Counted from the stretch's first letter, positions 11,513 to 20,162 are shown. The stretch: DNA of 64,000 nt from Arachis hypogaea (GCF_003086295.3 NC_092039.1:95500561-95564560), one strand, 5' to 3'. The notes: generated by a model from the letters alone, not told the origin. A program made the numbers and translations.

Positions 11513-12379
11513 CTGAAAATCAAATAAGATAAAAAGAAAAGAATATGCAATGAATGCCAAAAACATCTGTGAAGATCAGTATTAATTAGATGAGCGGGGC
11601 TTTTAGCTTTTTGCCTCTGAATAGTTTTGGCATCTCACTCTATCCTTTGAAATTCAGAATGGTTGGCTTCTTTAGGAACTTAGAATCCAGATAGTGTTAA
11701 TGATTCTCCTAGTGAAGTATGATGATTCTTGAACAAAGCTACTTATTGAGTCTTGGCTGTGGCCCAAAGCACTCTGTCTTCCAGTATTACCACCGGATAC
11801 ATACATGCCACAGACACATAATTGGGTGAACCTTTTCAGATTGTGACTCAGCTTTGCTAAAGTCCCCAATTAGAGGTGTCCAGGGTTCTTAAGCACACTC
11901 TTATTTGCCTTGGATCACAACTCTTATTCCTATATTTTTTTCTTTTCGTTTCCTTTTTCTCTTTTTTTTTCGATTTTTTTTCATTGCTTTTTCTTGCTTC
12001 AAGAATCATTTTAATGATTTTTCAGATCCTCAGTAACATGTCTCCTTTTTCATCATTCTTTCAAGAGCCAACATTCATGAACCACAAATTCAAGATACAT
12101 ATGCACTGTTTAAGCATACATTCAGAAAACAAAAAAAAAATATTGCCACCACATCAAAATAATCAAACTGTTATAAAATTCAAAATTCATGCATTTCTTT
12201 CTTTTATCAATTAAGCACATTTTTATTTAAGAAAGGTGATGGATTCATAGGACATTCATAACTTTAAGGCATAGACACTAAGACACTAATGATCACAAGA
12301 CACAAACATGGATAAACATAAGCATAAAATTCGAAAAACAGAAGAACAAAGAACAAGGAAATCAAGGAACGGGTCCACC
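11513..12379 (-). other. 3' untranslated region of element D
   Basis: Noncoding between the second ORF's stop and the polypurine tract. It aligns with 52844-53702 of G and more distantly with parts of B and E. It contains a pyrimidine-rich run at 11925-12000. No gene is supported. Confidence 0.7.
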
Positions 12380-13504
12380 TTAGTGATGGCGGCTCTTTCT
12401 TGCTCTTGAAGATCCTATGGAGTGCTTGAGCTCCTCAATGTCTCTTCCTTGTCTTTGTTGCTCCTCCCTCATGATTCTTTGATCTTCTCTAATTTCATGG
12501 AGGATGATGGAGTGTTCTTGATGCTCCACCCTTAGTTGTCCCATATTGGAACTCAATTCTCCTAGGGAGGTGTTTAATTGCTCCCAATAGTCTTGTGGAG
12601 GAAAGTGCATCCCTTGAGGAATCTCAGGGATCTCATGATGAGTGGGATCTCTTGTGTGCTCCATCCTCTTCTTAGTGATGGGCTTGTCCTCATCAATGGG
12701 GGTGTCTCCCTCTATGTCAACTCCAACTGAATAACAGAGGTGACAAACGAGATGAGAGAAGGCTATCCTTGCCAAGGTAGAGGACTTGTCCGCCACCTTA
12801 TAGAGTTCTTGGGCTATAACCTCATGAACCTCTATTTCTTCTCCAATCATGATGCTATGGATCATGATAGCCCGGTCTATGGTAACTTCGGACCGGTTGC
12901 TAGTGGGAATGATTGAGCGTTGTATAAACTCTAACCATCCTCTAGCCACGGGCTTGAGGTCATGCCTTCTTAATTGAACCGGCTTTCCTCTTGAATCTCT
13001 CTTCCATTGGGTGCCCTCTTCACATATGACCGTGAGGACTTGGTCCAACCTTTGATCAAAGTTGACCCTTCTAGTGTAAGGATGTTCATCTCCTTGCATC
13101 ATAGGCAAGTTGAACGCCACCCTCACACTTTCCGGACTAAAATCCAAGTATTTCCCCCGAACCATAGTAAGATAATTCTTTGGATTCGGGTTCACACTTT
13201 GGTCATGGTTCTTGGTGATCCATGCATTGGCATAGAACTCTTGAACCATCAAGATTCCGACTTGTTGAATGGGGTTGGTAAGAACTTCCCAACCTCTTCT
13301 TCGGATCTCATGTCGGATCTCCGGATATTCACCCTTTTTGAGTGAAAAAGGGACCTCGGGGATCACCTTCTTCAAGGCCACAATTTCATAGAAATGGTCT
13401 TGATGCACCCTTGAGATGAATCTTTCCATCTCCCATGACTCGGAGGTGGAAGCTTTTGCCTTCCCTTTCCTCTTTCTAGAGGTTTCTCCGGCCTTGGATG
13501 CCAT
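12380..13504 (-). CDS. Env-position ORF of element D, 374 aa plant retroelement protein (intact)
   Basis: Starts at ATG 13504 (MASKAGETSRKRKGKAKAS) and stops at 12380. The same start is kept in B, E and G. The basic N-terminus looks like a nuclear or nucleic-acid-binding signal. A globular region at about residues 25-245 contains RRRGWEVLTNPIQQVGILMV, FYANAWITKNHDQ, VRGKYLDFSPESVRVAFNLP and ARGWLEFIQRSIIPTSNRSEV. The last 90 residues are charged and helical (HEIREDQRIMREEQQRQGRD), probably a coiled coil, with a basic tail. No signal peptide or membrane segment is visible, so it is not an envelope protein despite its position. It resembles proteins labelled putative plant transposon protein (recalled, to be checked). 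It is preceded by a hairpin and purine motif. It may assist gag or nuclear import, but its role is unknown. Confidence 0.8.
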   Translation of the reverse strand: MASKAGETSRKRKGKAKASTSESWEMERFISRVHQDHFYEIVALKKVIPEVPFSLKKGEYPEIRHEIRRRGWEVLTNPIQQVGILMVQEFYANAWITKNHDQSVNPNPKNYLTMVRGKYLDFSPESVRVAFNLPMMQGDEHPYTRRVNFDQRLDQVLTVICEEGTQWKRDSRGKPVQLRRHDLKPVARGWLEFIQRSIIPTSNRSEVTIDRAIMIHSIMIGEEIEVHEVIAQELYKVADKSSTLARIAFSHLVCHLCYSVGVDIEGDTPIDEDKPITKKRMEHTRDPTHHEIPEIPQGMHFPPQDYWEQLNTSLGELSSNMGQLRVEHQEHSIILHEIREDQRIMREEQQRQGRDIEELKHSIGSSRARKSRHH

Positions 13505-13539
13505 AAATGGTTATGGAAAAACAAAAAGCAACGCTTTTA

Positions 13540-13578
13540 CCACACCAAACTTAAAATGTTTGCTCGTCCTCGAGCAAA
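13540..13578 (-). other. Internal hairpin plus purine motif upstream of the env-position ORF, element D
   Basis: On the sense strand TTTGCTCG-AGGA-CGAGCAAA (13578-13559) is a perfect eight-pair stem. It is followed by TTTTAAGTTTGGTGTGG, 35-70 bases before the ORF start. The layout copies the polypurine tract at 11476-11512 with a different stem sequence. It could be a central polypurine tract or a leader signal for a subgenomic RNA. Confidence 0.65.
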
Positions 13579-13997
13579 AGAAGAAAGAAGAGAGTAGAAG
13601 AAGAAGAAATGAGAAGAAAGGGAATGGCTTTGTATTCGGCCAAAGGGGAGAGAGATGGTGTTTAAGGTGTGTGAAAATGAAGGAGTGAAGGAGGGTTTAT
13701 ATAGGAGAGGGGGAGAGAGATGTTCGGCCATTGGAGGGTGGGTTTGGGTGGGAAAGTGGTTTGAATTTGAACGGTGGGGTAGGTGGGGTTTTATGAAGGA
13801 TGGATGTGAGTGGTGAAGAGAAAGATGGGATTTGATAGGTGAGGGGTTTTTGGGGAAGAGGTATTGAGGTGATTGGTGAAGAAGAGAGATAGTGGTAGGG
13901 TAGGTGGGGATCCTGTGGGGTCCACAGATCCTGAGGTGTCAAGGAAAAGTCATCCCTGCACCAAATGGCATGCAAAATCACGTTTTGTGCCATTTCT
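13579..13997 (-). other. Spacer of element D upstream of the second ORF
   Basis: Purine-rich on the + strand and noncoding. It contains a repeated GGGGATCCTGTGGGGTCC phrase near 13905. It may hold a promoter for the second ORF, since none of the gag-protease frame continues into it, but I see no convincing TATA element. Confidence 0.5.
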
Positions 13998-14166
13998 GGC
14001 GTTAAACGCCGGGCTGGTGCCCATTTCTGGCGTTTAACGCCAGCATCTTGCCCCTTTCTGGCGTTTAACGCCAGTTTGGTGCCCCTTTCTGGCGTTAAAC
14101 GCCCAGAATGGTGCCAGACTGGGCGTTAAACGCCCACCAGCTAACCTCACTGGCGTTTAAACGCCA
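13998..14166. repeat. 31-bp palindrome ladder, internal spacer of element D
   Basis: Six palindromes GGCGTTNAACGCC start at 13998, 14029, 14060, 14091, 14122 and 14151, with steps of 31, 31, 31, 31 and 29. Between them lie about 18 bp of variable sequence. The last unit has an even centre (GGCGTTTAAACGCC). Confidence 0.9.
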
Positions 14167-14307
14167 GTGGGTGCGTCCTCCAGGGTGTGTTGTTTTTCTT
14201 CCTGTTTTTCATTCTGTTTTTCTTTTTTCATTGTTTTTGTGACTTCTTATGATCATCAACCTACAAAAAAGAGAAAATAACAAAGGAAAATAGTTAATTA
14301 TAAAACA

Positions 14308-14323
14308 TTGGGTTGCCTCCCAA
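14308..14323 (-). other. Post-gag hairpin TTGGG-AGGCAA-CCCAA, element D
   Basis: A five-pair stem on the sense strand just after the gag-protease stop, followed by AATG. The same hairpin is at 26393-26408, 32737-32752 and 55631-55646. Elements C and F have a GGTGGG/CCCACC version at the equivalent place. Confidence 0.65.
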
Positions 14324-14372
14324 CAAGCGCTTCTTTATTGTCATTAGCTTGACAAAGGACTCTCATGGAGCC

Positions 14373-16712
14373 TCACAGATTCTCAGAGCCGTGTTGGAAC
14401 CTCCCAACACCAAACTTAGAGTTTGAATGTGGGGGTTCAATACCAAACTTAGAGTTTGGTTGTGGCCTCCCAACACCAAACTTAGAGTTTGACTGTGGGG
14501 GCTCTGTTTGGCTCTGTTTTGAGAGAAGCTCTTCATGCTTCCTCTCCATGGTGACAGAGGGATATCCTTGGGCCTTAAACACCAAGGATTCTTCATTCAC
14601 TTGAATGATCAACTCTCCTCTATCCACATCAATCACAACCTTTGCTGTGGCTAGGAAGGGTCTGCCAAGGATGATGGATTCATCCATGCACTTCCCAGAC
14701 TCTAGGACTATGAAATCAGTAGGGATGTAGTGGTCTTCCACTTTAACCAGAACATCCTCTACAAGTCCATAGGCTTGTTTTCGGGAATTGTCTGCCATCT
14801 CTAGTGAGATTTTTGCAGCTTGCACCTCAAAGATCCCTAATTTCTCCATTACAGAGAGGGGCATGAGGTTTACATTTGACCCTAAGTCACACAAGGCCTT
14901 CTTGAAGGTCATGGTGCCTATGGTACAAGGTATTGAAAACTTCCCAGGATCCTGTCTCTTTTGAGGCAGTTTCTGCCTAGACAAGTCATTCAATTCTTTG
15001 ATGAGCAAAGGGGGTTCATCCTCCCAAGTCTCATTTCCAAATAACTTGTCATTCAGCTTCATGATTGCTCCAAGGTATTTAGCAACTTGCTCCTCAGTGA
15101 CATACTCATCCTCTTCAGAGGAAGAATACTCATCAGAGCTCATGAATGGCAGAAGTAAGTCCAATGGAATCTCTATGGTCTCAGTTTGAGCCTCAGATTC
15201 CCATGGTTCCTCATTGGGGAGCTCATTGGAGGCCAGTGGACGTCCAGTGAGGCCTTCCTCAGTGGCGTTCACTGCCTCTTCTTCCTCCCACAATTCGGCC
15301 ATGTTGATGGCCTTGCACTCTCCTTTTGGATTTTCTTCAGTATTGCTTGGGAGAGTACTTGGAGGGAGTTCAGTAATTTTCTTGCTCAGCTGACCCACTT
15401 GTCCTTCCAAATTTCTAATGGAAGACCTTGTTTCAGTCATGAAACTTTGAGTGGTTTTGATTAGATCAGAGACCATGGTTGCTAAGTCAGAGGTATTCTG
15501 CTTAGAACTCTCTGTCTGTTGCTGAAAAGATGATGGAAAAGGCTTGCTATTGCTAAACCTGTTTCTTCCACCATTATTGTTATTGAAACCTTGTTGAGGT
15601 CTCTGTTGATCCTTCCATGAAAGATTTGGATGATTCCTCCATGAAGGATTGTAGGTGTTTCCATAAGGTTCTCCCATGTAATTCACCTCTTCCATTGAAG
15701 GGTTCTCAGGATCATAAGCTTCTTCCTCAGATGAAGCTTCCTTAGTACTGCTTGGTGCATTTTGCATTCCAGACAGACTTTGAGAAATCATATTGACTTG
15801 TTGAGTCAATATTTTGTTCTGAGCCAATATGGCATTCAGAGTGTCAATCTCAAGAACTCCTCTCTTCTGACTAGTCCCATTGTTCACAGGATTCCTTTCA
15901 GAAGTGTACATGAATTGGTTATTTGCAACCATTTCAATCAGTTCTTGAGCTTCAGTAGGCGTCTTCTTCAGATGAAGAGATCCTCCAGAAGAGCTATCCA
16001 AAGACATTTTGGATAGTTCAGAGAGACCATCATAGAAAATACCTATGATGCTCCATTCAGAAAGCATATCAGAAGGACACTTTCTGATTAATTGTTTGTA
16101 TCTTTCCCAAGCTTCATAGAGGGATTCTCCTTCCTTCTGTCTGAAGGTTTGGACTTCCACTCTAAGCTTACTCAATTTTTGAGGTGGAAAGAACTTTGCC
16201 AAGAAGGCATTGACTAGCTTTTCCCAAGAGTCCAGGCTTTCTTTAGGTTGAGAATCCAACCATGTTCTAGCTTTGTCTCTCACAGCAAAAGGGAATAGCA
16301 TTAATCTGTAGACCTCAGGTTCAACCCCATTAGTCTTGACAGTGTCACAGATTTGTAAGAACTCAGCTAAAAACTGATGAGGATCTTCCAATGGAAGTCC
16401 ATGGAACTTGCAATTCTGTTGCATTAGAGAAACTAATTGAGGCTTAAGCTCAAAGTTGTTTGCTCCAATGGCAGGGATAGAGATGCTTCTCCCATAGAAG
16501 TCAGGAGTAGGTGCAGTAAAGTCACCCAGCACCTTCCTTGCATTGTTGGCATTGTTGTTGTTTTCGGCTGCCATGAGTTCTTCTCCTTTGAAGAATTCGG
16601 TCAGGTGCCCTAAAGAGAGTTGTGCTTTGGCTTCTCTTAGCTTTCTCTTCAAGGCCCTTTCAGGTTCAGGATCAGCCTCAACAAGAATGCCTTTGTCTTT
16701 GCTCCTGCTCAT
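14373..16712 (-). CDS. Gag-protease polyprotein of element D, 779 aa (intact)
   Basis: Starts at ATG 16712 (MSRSKDKGILVEADPEPE) and stops at 14373. Residues about 75-235 form a Ty3-gypsy gag core (retrotransposon gag type): NNFELKPQLVSLMQQNC, FPFAVRDKARTWLDSQP, LAKFFPPQKLSKLRVEV and GESLYEAWERYKQLIRKCP. The middle is Gln/Asn-rich with no CCHC zinc knuckle that I can find. Residues about 592-716 form a retropepsin-like protease, with the active-site phrase ALCDLGSNVNLMPLSV and the downstream ILGRPFLATAKVVIDV. The C-terminus repeats SNSKFG three times. The frame then ends where reverse transcriptase would begin in an autonomous element. It is nearly identical to the 764-aa protein of element G. 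It would form particles and process gag, with pol supplied in trans. Confidence 0.92.
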   Translation of the reverse strand: MSRSKDKGILVEADPEPERALKRKLREAKAQLSLGHLTEFFKGEELMAAENNNNANNARKVLGDFTAPTPDFYGRSISIPAIGANNFELKPQLVSLMQQNCKFHGLPLEDPHQFLAEFLQICDTVKTNGVEPEVYRLMLFPFAVRDKARTWLDSQPKESLDSWEKLVNAFLAKFFPPQKLSKLRVEVQTFRQKEGESLYEAWERYKQLIRKCPSDMLSEWSIIGIFYDGLSELSKMSLDSSSGGSLHLKKTPTEAQELIEMVANNQFMYTSERNPVNNGTSQKRGVLEIDTLNAILAQNKILTQQVNMISQSLSGMQNAPSSTKEASSEEEAYDPENPSMEEVNYMGEPYGNTYNPSWRNHPNLSWKDQQRPQQGFNNNNGGRNRFSNSKPFPSSFQQQTESSKQNTSDLATMVSDLIKTTQSFMTETRSSIRNLEGQVGQLSKKITELPPSTLPSNTEENPKGECKAINMAELWEEEEAVNATEEGLTGRPLASNELPNEEPWESEAQTETIEIPLDLLLPFMSSDEYSSSEEDEYVTEEQVAKYLGAIMKLNDKLFGNETWEDEPPLLIKELNDLSRQKLPQKRQDPGKFSIPCTIGTMTFKKALCDLGSNVNLMPLSVMEKLGIFEVQAAKISLEMADNSRKQAYGLVEDVLVKVEDHYIPTDFIVLESGKCMDESIILGRPFLATAKVVIDVDRGELIIQVNEESLVFKAQGYPSVTMERKHEELLSKQSQTEPPQSNSKFGVGRPQPNSKFGIEPPHSNSKFGVGRFQHGSENL
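14399..14495 (-). repeat. Tandem CAAACTCTAAGTTTG repeats encoding SNSKFG
   Basis: Three copies, at about 36-40 bp spacing, of a palindrome (CAAACT-CTA-AGTTTG) followed by GGTGTTG-like bases. Each resembles the polypurine-tract motif AAGTTTGGTGTTG. They are translated as the C-terminal repeats of gag-protease. G (55733-55818), E (32840-32890) and B (26490-26570) carry the same array. Confidence 0.75.
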
Positions 16713-17394
16713 ATGAAAGAGAAGAGAACAAGAAAATGTGGAATCCTCTATGTCACAGTATAGAGATTCCTTTAGGTGTCAGAGGAAAAGAAGAGTAGAA
16801 GACAGAAGTAGAAAATTCGAACTTATCAAGGAGATGGAGTTCGAGTTTTGCATTAAGGGTTAGTGTTAGTTCATAAATAGAAGGATGTGAGAAGGAGCGA
16901 AGTAATTTTCGAAAATTAAGTGAAAAATTTTGAAAACATTTTTGAAAAACATTACTTAATTTTCGAAAATGAAAATGAAAAAGAAATCAAGTGATTTTTG
17001 AAAAAGATTTTGAAATCAGAAATCAAAAAGATTTGATTGAAAACTATTTTGAAAAAGATGTGGTTAAGAAAATATGATTGATTTAAAAAAATTGTGATTG
17101 AGAAGATATGAATTGAAAAACATTTTAAAAAGATTTGATTTGAAAATTAAAAACTTGACTAACAAGAAAAGATATGATTCAAACATTAAACCTTTCTCAA
17201 CAGAAAAGGTAACATACTTGAAATGTTGAATCAAATCATTAATTGATAGTAAGTATTTTTGAAAAAGGAAAGAAGTTGATTTTGAAAAAGATTTGATTGC
17301 AAAATTTGATTTGAAAAAGATTTGATTTTGAAAAGATTTTGAAAACTTAGAAAAAATTTGATTTGAAAACAAAATCTTCCCTTCTAGCCATCCT
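16713..17394 (-). other. A/T-rich leader of element D
   Basis: Upstream of the gag start on the sense strand. It is dominated by degenerate TTTTTCAAAATC repeats (about 16900-17370). Comparable tracts lie at 35260-35960 (E), 39560-40260 (B), 58200-58700 (G) and 7400-7520 (C). No reading frame is conserved. Confidence 0.6.
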
Positions 17395-17535
17395 GGCGTT
17401 AAACGCCCAGAATGGTATCCATTCTGGCGTTTAACGCCCAAAATGCTACCCTTTTGGGCGTTAAACGCCCAACCAGGTACCCTGGCTGGCGTTTAAACGC
17501 CAGTCTGTCCTTCTTCACTGGGCGTTTTGAACGCC
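17395..17535. repeat. 31-bp palindrome ladder in the leader of element D
   Basis: Five units start at 17395, 17426, 17457, 17488 and 17521, with steps of 31, 31, 31 and 33. It has the same GGCGTTNAACGCC core as the ladder at 13998. Element G has the matching ladder at 58717. Confidence 0.88.
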
Positions 17536-18003
17536 CAGCTTTTTCTGTGCAATTCCTCTGCTGTATGTTTTGAATCTTCAATTCTCTGTATTATTGACTT
17601 GAGAAGACACAAATTAAAAATATTTTTGGATTTTTAATAAAAAAGGAAAAATCAAAATGCAACAAGAATCAAATAACAATGCATGCAAGACACCAAACTT
17701 AGCAGTTTGTATACTACTGACACTAACAAAAGGAAAATGCATATGAGACACACAAAACACTCAAGTCAATTGAATTCAAAGATTAGAGCAAGTAAATCAT
17801 CAAGAACATCTTGAAGATCACCAAGATACATGAATGAATGCATGCAATTGACACCAAACTTAAGATGAGACACTAGACTCAAATAAGAAATTTTTGGATT
17901 TTATGATTTTTTTAAATTTTTTTTTTCGAAAATTAAGTGGAAAAAGATATCAAAATTCTTAATGAGAATTCCAGGGATCAGTGCAATGCTAGTCTAAGAC
18001 TCC
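17536..18003 (-). other. Leader segment of element D with ACACCAAACTTA motifs
   Basis: Noncoding. Two further copies of the motif read ACACCAAACTTA on the + strand lie near 17692 and 17853, the same core as the polypurine tract. The tract aligns with 58860-59320 of element G. Confidence 0.55.
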
Positions 18004-18210
18004 GGTCCAGGAATTAGACATGGCTTCACAGCCAGCCAAGCTTTCAAGGAAAGCTTCGGTCCAAAACACTAGACATGGCCAAAGGCCAGCCAAGCCTTAG
18101 CAGATCACTGCTCCAAAAGCAAGATTGATAAAAATCAACAAGCTTTTGTGGTGATAAGTTGAAACCTCGGTCCAATGAGATTAGACAAGGCTTCTCAGCC
18201 AGCCAGATTT
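18004..18210 (-). repeat. Triplicated leader hairpin unit, element D
   Basis: Three diverged copies of a unit of about 40 bp. On the + strand each has CGGTCCA, then a TAGACA-like phrase, then a hairpin: ATGGCTTCACAGCCAGCC (18020-18037), ATGGCCAAAGGCCAGCC (18075-18091) and AAGGCTTCTCAGCCAGCC (18187-18204). The LTR has a similar hairpin at 19460-19477 (TGGCCGAATGGCCA core). Placement just downstream of the primer site in the genomic RNA suits a packaging or dimerisation signal. That is inference. Confidence 0.6.
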
Positions 18211-18316
18211 CAACAAATCATCATGAAACTCTAGAATTCATCTTCAAGAATTTCGAAAAAAAACAAATACCTAATCTAAGCAACAAGATGAACCGTCAGT
18301 TGTCCAAACTAGAACA

Positions 18317-18335
18317 ATCCCGGGCAATAACGCCA
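18317..18335 (-). other. Degenerate second primer-site copy in the leader of element D
   Basis: The + strand reads ATCCCGGGCAATAACGCCA followed by AAAACTTGGTG, a decayed copy of the true primer site 84 bp away. G has the same relic at 59641-59658. Confidence 0.7.
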
Positions 18336-18400
18336 AAAACTTGGTGTTGTTGCCGGATCTTGGCACTGATGTTACCAAAAGCTTGCTCAAAACTTGAACA

Positions 18401-18418
18401 ATCCCGGCAACGGCACCA
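18401..18418 (-). promoter_or_regulatory. Primer binding site, element D
   Basis: The sense strand reads TGGTGCCGTTGCCGGGAT, separated from the LTR edge by six bases. It is one or two changes from the tRNA-Asp-like consensus seen in E and G (TGGCGCCGTTGCCGGGG), so it may be slightly damaged. Confidence 0.8.
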
Positions 18419-18424
18419 AAAACT

Positions 18425-20162
18425 TGGTGCGCGAAATTGTGAACAATACTTTTTCACAACTCTCATAATCCCCGGTCATGAGCCCCAAAAACTTGGTAGC
18501 TCAATACCATGGCATTACACAACTTCGCACAACTAACCAGCAAGTGCACTGGGTCGTCCAAGTAATAAACCTTACGCGAGTAAGGGTCGATCCCACGGAG
18601 ATTGTTAGTATTGAAGCAAGCTATGGTCATCTTGTAAATCTTAGTCAGGCAAACTCAAATGGTAATGGTGATGAACGAAAATAACACAAAGGTAAAGATA
18701 GAGATACTTATGTAATTCATTGGTAGGAACTTCAGATAAGCGCATGAAGATGCCTTCCCTTCCGTCTCTCTGCTTTCCTACTGTCTTCATCCAATCCTTC
18801 TTACTCCCTTCCATGGCAAGCTTAAGCAAGGGTTTCACCGTTGTCAGTGGCTACCTCCCATCCTCTCAGTGAAAGCGATTGCATATGCTCTGTCACAGCA
18901 TAGCGGAATTCATCTGTCGGTTCTCAATCAGGCCGGAATAGAATCCAGTGATTCTTTTGCGTCTGTCACTAACGCCCCGCCTTCAGGAGTTTGAAGCACG
19001 TCACAGTCATTCAGTCATTGAATCCTACTCAGAATACCACAGACAAGGTTAGACCTTCCGGATTCTCTTGAATGCTGCCATCAGTTCTCGCCTATACCAC
19101 GAAGACTCTGATCTCACGGAATGGTTGGCTCGTTTGTCAGACGAGCACTCGGTTGTCAGGCGATCAACCATGCATCGTGCAATCAGGAATCCAAGAGATA
19201 TTCACTAGAGCCTTGATCGCTTGTAGAACAAGAGTGGTTGTCAGTCACCTCGTTCATGGGTGAGAATGATGATGAGTGTCACGGATCATGACATTCATCA
19301 AGTTGAAGAACAAGTGATATCTTAGAACAAGAACAAGCGGAATTGAATGGAAGAACAATAGTAATTGCATTAATACTCGAGGTACAGCAGAGCTCCACAC
19401 CTTAATCTATGGTGTGTAGAAACTCCACCGTTGAAAATACATAAGCATAAGGTCTAGGCATGGCCGAATGGCCAGCCTCCCAAAGAGGGTTCAATCATAA
19501 AAACATGATCAAAAGATCCAAAGATCGAAAGACTCTTAATACAATAGTCAAAGGTCCTACTTATAGAAAACTAGTAGCCTAAGGTGTACAGAAATGAGTA
19601 AATGACATAAAAATCCACTTCCGGGCCCACTTGGTGTGTGCTTGGGCTGAGCAATGAAGCATTTTCGTGCAGAGACTCTTCTTGGAGTTAAACGCCAGCT
19701 TTAGTGCCAGTTTGGGCGTTTAACTCCCATTTGGGTGCCAGTTCCAGCGTTTAACGCTGGGATTTCTGAGGGTGACTTTGAACGCCGGTTTGGGCCATCA
19801 AATCATGGGCAAAGTACGGACTATCATATATTGCTGGAAAGCCCAGGATGTCTACTTTCCAACGCCGTTGAGAGCGCGCCAATTGGGCTTCTGTAGCTCC
19901 AGAAAATCCACTTCGAGTGCAGGGAGGTCAGAATCCAACAGCATCTGCAGTCCTTTTTAGTCTCTGAATCAGATTTTTGCTCAGGTCCCTCAATTTCAGC
20001 CAGAAAATACCTGAAATCACAGAAAAACACACAAACTCATAGTAAAGTCCAGAAAAGTAAATTTTAACTAAAAACTAATAAAAATATACTAAAAACTAAC
20101 TATATCATACCAAAAACATACTAAAAACAATGCCAAAAAGCATACAAATTATCCGCTCATCA
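18425..20162 (-). repeat. 5' LTR of element D
   Basis: 1738 bp, ending CATCA at 20162 and followed by the duplication CTGCC. It carries the promoter (TATAAGTAGG, 19565-19556), the palindrome ladder (19684, 19715 and 19746) and the shared LTR module (19819-19931). Confidence 0.95.
19556..19565 (-). promoter_or_regulatory. Probable TATA box in the 5' LTR of D
   Basis: TATAAGTAGG on the sense strand. Element E has TATAAATAGG at the same place and G has TATAAGTAGG. The transcription start would lie about 30 bases downstream. Confidence 0.55.

Larger units (their letters stand above)
9738..20162 (-). mobile_element. Element D, intact non-autonomous gag-protease LTR retrotransposon
   Basis: A complete - strand element of 10425 bp with a perfect 5-bp duplication CTGCC (9733-9737 and 20163-20167). 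Both LTRs are 1738 bp and differ at about 20 sites by my count. On the sense strand the order is 5' LTR, primer site, leader, gag-protease (779 aa), hairpin, palindrome ladder, hairpin with purine motif, second ORF (374 aa), polypurine tract, 3' LTR. RT, RNase H and integrase are absent, yet both ORFs are open. It therefore looks like a competent non-autonomous element mobilised by a pol-bearing partner. The comparison with the Arachis pair FIDEL/Feral is recalled knowledge. Confidence 0.93.

Noticed and set aside
12380..13504. Viral-type envelope gene
   Set aside because: The position fits, but I see no signal peptide, membrane span or glycoprotein-like Cys pattern.
19772..20030. Small frames recurring in each LTR (about 60-68 aa)
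   Set aside because: They repeat only because the LTRs repeat, overlap on opposite strands and differ in end points between subfamilies.
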